Below, piece after piece: positions 6,242 to 11,540 of a stretch of 11,540 nucleotides of DNA. Where the stretch lies: positions 1 through 11,540 of the forward strand of contig CALKMT010000045.1 in NCBI GenBank assembly GCA_938091715.1. The letters are read 5' to 3'. This stretch comes from an uncultured Litorivicinus sp. Lineage in GTDB: Bacteria; Pseudomonadota; Gammaproteobacteria; Pseudomonadales; Litorivicinaceae. The translations under genes were made by a program, and so were the position numbers. Within the stretch, counting starts at the first letter, position 1, and each line of letters opens with the position of its first letter. The notes below the pieces were generated by a model that saw only the letters and a program-made list of their open reading frames with translations, ran no database searches and had not been told where the DNA came from.

Positions 6242-9200
6242 ATGGCTTACTCGTATACCGAAAAGAAGCGCATTCGTAAGGACTTCAGCAAACTTCCTCA
6301 GGCAATGGAAGTTCCGCCCTTGTTGGCGATCCAGCTGGATTCTTATCGTAAATTCCTGGAATCCGGAGGTGTTGCCACCACCGAGAGTGGCAGTGGCCTC
6401 GATGCCGCCTTCCAGTCTGTATTCCCAATCAAGAGCGTTTCTGAAAACGCGGTGTTGGAATACGTCAGCTATCGTCTGGGCGAACCGGCCTTTGATGAAA
6501 AAGAATGCATCTTACGCGGCGATACTTTTGCGGCCCCGTTGCGGGTTAAGACTCGCCTGGTGATCTACGACAAAGAGTCGAGCACCCGCGCAGTCAAGGA
6601 CATTCGCGAAGAAGAAGTCTACATGGGCGAAATCCCGCTGATGACTGACAACGGTACCTTTATCATTAACGGTACCGAGCGAGTCATCGTGTCTCAGTTG
6701 CACCGTTCACCGGGTGTATTCTTCGAGCACGACAAGGGTAAGACCCACTCGTCGGGCAAACTGCTCTACAGCGCGCGGATCATTCCTTACCGTGGTTCAT
6801 GGCTAGATTTCGAGATGGACCCCAAAGATTTGGTGTTTGTTCGAATCGACCGTCGTCGTAAGTTGCACGCCAGTATTTTGTTGCGTGCGATGGGGATGAC
6901 AGAGAAGGAAATTCTTGGACAGTTCTTCGAGAACATTTCTTTCAAGCTGCTCAAAGGCAGCGCCAACATGACCTTGGTGCACGAGCGTCTGCGCGGCGAG
7001 ACCCTGTCATTCGACTTGGTCGACAAGTCAGGCAAAGTTTTGGTGCCCGCAAACAAGCGCATCACCGCCAAGCATGTACGCGAGCTGACCAAAGCAGAAA
7101 TTACTGCGTTGCCGGTGCCGGATGAATATCTGGTCGGCAAGGTGTTGGCCGATGACTTGGTCAACAAGGAATCCGGTGAGCTGATCGCTGCCTGTAACAC
7201 GCCGATCACGCCTGAACTGCTGGAATCCATGCGCGCGGCCAAGATCACCAAGTTTGAGTGCATCTACACCAACGAGCTGGATCAGGGCGCCTTCGTGTCT
7301 GACACCATGTCAGCCGATCCGACTCGTGATCAGGCCAGTGCGTTGGTCGAGATCTATCGCATGATGCGTCCTGGCGAGCCGCCGACGGACGAGTCTGCGA
7401 AGAAGCTGTTTGACGGCTTGTTCTTCGACGGGGATCGCTATGACCTGTCGAAAGTTGGTCGCATGAAGTTCAACCGTCGCGTGGGCAAGGCCAAGACCGA
7501 AGGTGGCGACACCGACACCGGTGAGATGATCCTGGCGCGTGATGACATCTTGGCGGTCATGAAGACCTTGATCGACATCCGTAATGGTCGCGGTCAAGTG
7601 GACGACATTGACCACCTGGGTAACCGTCGTGTGCGCTGTGTTGGCGAGATGGCTGAAAACCAGTTCCGTGTCGGTTTAGTGCGCGTCGAGCGCGCGGTTC
7701 GCGAGCGTCTGTCGCAGGCCGAAAGCGAAGGTCTGACTCCCAAAGATCTGATCAACGCCAAGCCGGTCGCCGCTGCAGTCAAAGAGTTCTTTGGCTCCAG
7801 CCAGTTGTCGCAGTTTATGGACCAGAACAACCCCTTGTCTGAAGTCACGCACAAGCGTCGTGTTTCGGCCTTGGGCCCGGGCGGTTTGACTCGCGAACGC
7901 GCAGGCTTTGAAGTTCGTGACGTACACCCGACTCACTACGGTCGCGTGTGTCCGATCGAGACTCCGGAAGGTCCAAACATTGGCTTGATCAACAGCTTGG
8001 CGACCTACGCCCGGACTAACGAATACGGTTTCCTCGAAAGCCCGTATCGCAAGGTCATCGACGGCAAGGTCACCAACGAGATTGAATACCTGTCGGCGAT
8101 CGAAGAAGCCGAGCAAATTATTGCTCAGGCATCAGCGACCATGAACGACAAGAACGAACTGACCGACGAATTGGTTCAGGTTCGTTATGAAAACGAATTT
8201 ACCGTTCAGCCGCCCGAAAAAGTGACCTTTATGGACGTCAGTCCGCGTCAGGTTGTTTCGGTGGCCGCCTCATTGATTCCGTTCCTCGAGCACGACGACG
8301 CCAACCGAGCACTGATGGGTGCCAACATGCAGCGTCAGGCGGTCCCAACGTTGCGCGCCGAGAAGCCGCTGGTCGGCACGGGTGTCGAAGGCACTGTAGC
8401 CGCGGACTCGGGCGTTTGCGTCGTAGCCAAGCGTGGCGGTGTGATCGAGCGTGTCGACGCCAAGCGTATTGTGGTTCGCGTCAATGATGACGAGACCACC
8501 TTGGGCGAAGCCGGTGTGGACATCTACAATCTGACCAAATACACCCGTTCAAACCAGAACACTTGCATGAACCAGCGTCCGATCGTGTCGCCTGGTGACA
8601 GTGTTGGTCGTGGCGATATTTTGGCCGACGGTCCTTCCGTTGACCTAGGTGAATTGGCCTTGGGCCAGAACATGCGCGTGGCCTTCATGCCATGGAATGG
8701 TTACAACTTCGAAGACTCGATCCTGATTTCGGAGCGCGTCGTTCAAGAAGACCGCTTTACCACCATCCACATTCAGGAACTGACCTGTGTGGCCCGTGAC
8801 ACCAAGTTGGGTGCCGAGGAAATTACCTCTGACATCCCCAACGTGGGTGAGTCGGCGCTGGCCAAGTTGGACGAGACTGGCGTGGTTTACATTGGTGCCG
8901 AAGTGGGCGCAGGGGACATTCTGGTCGGCAAGGTAACGCCCAAAGGCGAAACCCAGCTGACGCCCGAAGAAAAACTGCTGCGTGCAATCTTTGGCGAGAA
9001 AGCCAGCGATGTGAAAGATACGTCGTTGCGCGTCGGCTCGGGCGTGAAAGGCACAGTCATCGACGTTCAGATCTTTACCCGTGATGGCATCGAGAAGGAC
9101 GAGCGCGCGATTCAAATTGAAGCGGGCCAGCTTGACGAGGTTCGTAAGGACCTGAACGAAGAGTATCGAATCGTTGCTCAGGACGCCTTTAACCGTCTGG

Positions 9201-10339
9201 CTAACCTGCTGGATGGCCAGGAAGTGGTGTCAGGCGCTGGCATCAAGAAGGGCACCAAGCTAACTCGGGAATTGCTGGCTGGACTTGAGCAGACCGATTT
9301 CTTCAAGCTGCGCATGAAAGACGACAGCCTGAACGAACAGATTGAGCAGTCTGAAACTCAGCTGAGTGAACTGAAAGCTAACCTAGATAAGCGCTTTGAA
9401 ACCAAGCGTGGCAAGCTCTCTACCGGTGATGATTTGGCGCCTGGCGTGCTCAAGATTGTCAAAGTTTACGTCGCCGTTAAGCGTCGCATTCAGCCGGGTG
9501 ACAAGATGGCTGGCCGTCACGGTAACAAAGGTGTGATCTCGGTCATCATGCCGGTTGAAGACATGCCGTTTGACGAGCATGGCGAGCCGGTCGATATCGT
9601 GTTGAACCCCTTGGGCGTTCCATCGCGTATGAACGTAGGTCAGGTCCTAGAGACCCACCTAGGTTGGGCCGCCAAAGGCCTGGGCCGGAAGATCGGTGCG
9701 ATGGTCGAGGCCAAGCACGAAGTCGCTAAGCTGCGTAAGTTCCTAGACGAGGTTTACAATAAAGCGGACGACAGTCTGCGGGTTGAAGACCTGGATAGCT
9801 TCACGGACGAAGAAATCATCGATCTGTGCAAGAACCTAGAAGGCGGTGTCCCGATTGCAACACCGGTATTCGACGGTGCCAAAGAGAGCGAGATCAAAAC
9901 TCTGCTGCGTTTGGCCGACTTGCCCGAATCGGGTCAGTGCACGCTATATGACGGCCGCACCGGTGACTCGTTTGATCGCCCTGTGACCGTGGGTTACATG
10001 TACATGCTGAAGTTGAACCACCTGGTCGACGACAAGATGCACGCTCGTTCCACCGGTTCTTACTCGCTGGTCACCCAGCAGCCCTTGGGTGGTAAGGCCC
10101 AGTTCGGTGGTCAGCGCTTTGGTGAGATGGAGGTCTGGGCACTGGAAGCCTATGGCGCCGCCTACACCTTGCAGGAAATGCTGACGGTCAAGTCGGACGA
10201 CGTGAACGGACGTACCAAGATGTACAAGAACATCGTCGACGGTAACCACCAGATGGAGCCCGGTATGCCTGAATCCTTCAACGTATTGGTTAAAGAGATC
10301 CGCTCGTTGGGTATCAACATCGAGCTGGAAAGCGAATAA
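6242..10339 (+). CDS. rpoB: DNA-directed RNA polymerase subunit beta
   Basis: RpoB is one of the two large catalytic subunits of RNA polymerase. From ATG 6242 it has 1365 residues (E. coli 1342) and starts MAYSYTEKKRIRKDFSKLP. An in-frame TTG at 6224 would add six residues, but AGAGG (6230-6234) lies 7 bases before 6242 and the family begins MxYSYTEKK. The rifampicin cluster GSSQLSQFMDQNNP starts at residue 518 (E. coli 507). Residues equivalent to D516, H526, R529, S531 and L533 are the sensitive-type ones. The active-site lysines in GDKMAGRHGNKG are K1088 and K1096 (E. coli K1065 and K1073). The C terminus KSDDVNGRTKMYKNIVDGNH...SLGINIELE is nearly invariant. rpoC begins 19 bases downstream. 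Confidence 0.98.
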   Translation: MAYSYTEKKRIRKDFSKLPQAMEVPPLLAIQLDSYRKFLESGGVATTESGSGLDAAFQSVFPIKSVSENAVLEYVSYRLGEPAFDEKECILRGDTFAAPLRVKTRLVIYDKESSTRAVKDIREEEVYMGEIPLMTDNGTFIINGTERVIVSQLHRSPGVFFEHDKGKTHSSGKLLYSARIIPYRGSWLDFEMDPKDLVFVRIDRRRKLHASILLRAMGMTEKEILGQFFENISFKLLKGSANMTLVHERLRGETLSFDLVDKSGKVLVPANKRITAKHVRELTKAEITALPVPDEYLVGKVLADDLVNKESGELIAACNTPITPELLESMRAAKITKFECIYTNELDQGAFVSDTMSADPTRDQASALVEIYRMMRPGEPPTDESAKKLFDGLFFDGDRYDLSKVGRMKFNRRVGKAKTEGGDTDTGEMILARDDILAVMKTLIDIRNGRGQVDDIDHLGNRRVRCVGEMAENQFRVGLVRVERAVRERLSQAESEGLTPKDLINAKPVAAAVKEFFGSSQLSQFMDQNNPLSEVTHKRRVSALGPGGLTRERAGFEVRDVHPTHYGRVCPIETPEGPNIGLINSLATYARTNEYGFLESPYRKVIDGKVTNEIEYLSAIEEAEQIIAQASATMNDKNELTDELVQVRYENEFTVQPPEKVTFMDVSPRQVVSVAASLIPFLEHDDANRALMGANMQRQAVPTLRAEKPLVGTGVEGTVAADSGVCVVAKRGGVIERVDAKRIVVRVNDDETTLGEAGVDIYNLTKYTRSNQNTCMNQRPIVSPGDSVGRGDILADGPSVDLGELALGQNMRVAFMPWNGYNFEDSILISERVVQEDRFTTIHIQELTCVARDTKLGAEEITSDIPNVGESALAKLDETGVVYIGAEVGAGDILVGKVTPKGETQLTPEEKLLRAIFGEKASDVKDTSLRVGSGVKGTVIDVQIFTRDGIEKDERAIQIEAGQLDEVRKDLNEEYRIVAQDAFNRLANLLDGQEVVSGAGIKKGTKLTRELLAGLEQTDFFKLRMKDDSLNEQIEQSETQLSELKANLDKRFETKRGKLSTGDDLAPGVLKIVKVYVAVKRRIQPGDKMAGRHGNKGVISVIMPVEDMPFDEHGEPVDIVLNPLGVPSRMNVGQVLETHLGWAAKGLGRKIGAMVEAKHEVAKLRKFLDEVYNKADDSLRVEDLDSFTDEEIIDLCKNLEGGVPIATPVFDGAKESEIKTLLRLADLPESGQCTLYDGRTGDSFDRPVTVGYMYMLKLNHLVDDKMHARSTGSYSLVTQQPLGGKAQFGGQRFGEMEVWALEAYGAAYTLQEMLTVKSDDVNGRTKMYKNIVDGNHQMEPGMPESFNVLVKEIRSLGINIELESE

Positions 10340-10358
10340 GGGGCACAGAGACAGTATT

Positions 10359-11540
10359 ATGAAAGACTTAATGAATCTGCTGCGCCAGCAAAGCGCGACA
10401 AACGAGTTCGACGCCATTCGCATCGGCCTGTCCAGCCCGGAAGAAATCCGTAGCTGGTCATTCGGCGAAGTGAAAAAGCCCGAGACTATTAACTACCGGA
10501 CGTTCAAGCCCGAGCGTGACGGCCTGTTTTGTGCCCGTATCTTTGGGCCCGTCAAGGACTACGAGTGCTTGTGCGGTAAGTACAAGCGCCTAAAGCACCG
10601 TGGTGTGATCTGTGAAAAGTGTGGCGTTGAAGTCACGCTGGCCAAGGTCCGTCGTGAGCGTATGGGTCACATCGAGTTGGCCAGCCCGGTTGCACACATC
10701 TGGTTCCTGAAGTCATTGCCCTCACGCATCGGTTTGATGCTGGACATGACGTTGCGCGACATCGAACGCGTTCTGTACTTCGAGGCCTACATGGTCACCG
10801 ACCCAGCTCTGACTAGCATGTCAGCAGGCCAGGTGTTGAGCGAAGAGGAGTACTACACGCTGACCGAAGAGGAGGGTGAAGAATTCACCGCCTTGATGGG
10901 CGCCGAGGCAATCCAGGCGTACATGAAAGACATGGACCTGGACGCCGAGATCGTACAGCTGCGCGAAGAACTGGAAAGCACCGGTTCTGAGACTCGCATT
11001 AAGAAGATCGCCAAGCGTTTGAAGCTGCTTGAGGCCTTCCAGCAGTCGGGTAACCGTCCTGAGTGGATGATCATGCAGGTCTTGCCGGTGCTTCCGCCGG
11101 ATCTGCGCCCCTTGGTGCCCCTGGACGGAGGTCGCTTTGCCACCTCTGACTTGAACGATCTGTATCGCCGAGTCATCAACCGTAACAACCGTCTAAAGCG
11201 CCTGCTCGAACTGCGTGCGCCTGACATCATCGTGCGCAACGAAAAGCGTATGTTGCAGGAATCGGTTGATGCCTTGTTGGATAACGGCCGTCGCGGTCGT
11301 GCCATTACCGGTTCGAACAAGCGTCCTCTGAAATCTTTGGCCGACATGATCAAGGGTAAGCAGGGTCGTTTCCGTCAGAACCTGTTGGGTAAGCGAGTCG
11401 ACTACTCTGGCCGTTCGGTGATCGTGGTCGGACCTAGCTTGAAACTGCACCAGTGTGGTCTGCCCAAGAAAATGGCGCTGGAGCTGTTTAAACCCTTTAT
11501 TTATAGCCGCCTAGAAGCCTTGGGCCTGGCAACGACGATC
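10359..11540 (+). CDS. rpoC: DNA-directed RNA polymerase subunit beta', N-terminal part (truncated by window end)
   Basis: RpoC carries the catalytic magnesium site and the clamp of RNA polymerase. The frame is open from ATG 10359 to the last base, giving 394 codons of a protein of about 1400. The N terminus MKDLMNLLRQQ is family-typical. The zinc-binding domain cysteines are C70, C72, C85 and C88, identical in position to E. coli. Residues about 268-310 (YRRVINRNNRLKRLLELRAP and onward) match the clamp helices that bind sigma. LLGKRVDYSGRSVIVVGP (342-359) belongs to the switch 2/DNA-contacting region. The NADFDGD catalytic loop lies beyond the window. AGAGA (10347-10351) is the likely ribosome binding site, 7 bases before ATG. 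It is cotranscribed with rpoB. Confidence 0.97.
   Translation, partial: MKDLMNLLRQQSATNEFDAIRIGLSSPEEIRSWSFGEVKKPETINYRTFKPERDGLFCARIFGPVKDYECLCGKYKRLKHRGVICEKCGVEVTLAKVRRERMGHIELASPVAHIWFLKSLPSRIGLMLDMTLRDIERVLYFEAYMVTDPALTSMSAGQVLSEEEYYTLTEEEGEEFTALMGAEAIQAYMKDMDLDAEIVQLREELESTGSETRIKKIAKRLKLLEAFQQSGNRPEWMIMQVLPVLPPDLRPLVPLDGGRFATSDLNDLYRRVINRNNRLKRLLELRAPDIIVRNEKRMLQESVDALLDNGRRGRAITGSNKRPLKSLADMIKGKQGRFRQNLLGKRVDYSGRSVIVVGPSLKLHQCGLPKKMALELFKPFIYSRLEALGLATTI

Noticed and set aside
7793..7891. Rifampicin-resistance substitutions in rpoB
   Set aside because: All cluster positions commonly altered in resistance keep the sensitive-type residue; only conservative Ile-to-Val differences from E. 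coli are seen.

Overview
The window is a core translation and transcription locus from a bacterium, almost certainly a gammaproteobacterium. The evidence is the gene order, a three-membrane-segment SecE, E. coli/Pseudomonas-like RpoB and RpoC sequences (for example the unaltered rifampicin-binding cluster and the four-cysteine RpoC zinc site), and the fusA-tuf and tuf-tRNA-Trp-secE linkages. The overall feel is of a marine or halophilic Pseudomonadales/Oceanospirillales-type organism, but genus cannot be decided from what is visible. All protein genes lie on the plus strand, and no mobile-element gene, phage gene, CRISPR array or defence gene is present.

Layout. (1) 1-2259: end of the str operon, with the 3' part of fusA (EF-G), complete tuf (EF-Tu), and a UUCG hairpin followed by a strong intrinsic terminator. 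(2) 2260-2644: about 385 bases without a credible gene, packed with palindromic elements. These are a 13-bp inverted-repeat block, a nested two-hairpin element, and two copies of a 57-base core whose flanking arms differ between copies yet are self-complementary in each. (3) 2645-2817: a near-consensus sigma-70 promoter, tRNA-Trp(CCA), and an intrinsic terminator or attenuator ending 14 bases before secE. (4) 2818-3729: secE and nusG. (5) 3730-6048: rplK-rplA and rplJ-rplL, each pair preceded by a structured leader resembling the known autoregulatory sites for L1 and for L10-(L7/L12)4. (6) 6049-6241: a hairpin-rich rplL-rpoB spacer. (7) 6242-11540: rpoB complete and rpoC partial, running off the window.

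The genes work together. EF-G and EF-Tu drive elongation; L11, L1, L10 and L7/L12 build the ribosomal stalks that recruit and stimulate those factors; RpoB and RpoC form the RNA polymerase core; NusG couples polymerase to the ribosome and to Rho; SecE is a subunit of the Sec translocon. The noncoding spacers carry the regulation that balances these outputs.

The coding content is ordinary. The points worth a second look are the palindrome-tiled tuf-trnW spacer, the attenuator in front of secE, and the direct fusA-tuf-trnW-secE junction. That junction merges what are normally two separate tuf loci in gammaproteobacteria, so it could be a real tuf-tuf recombination or an assembly collapse.
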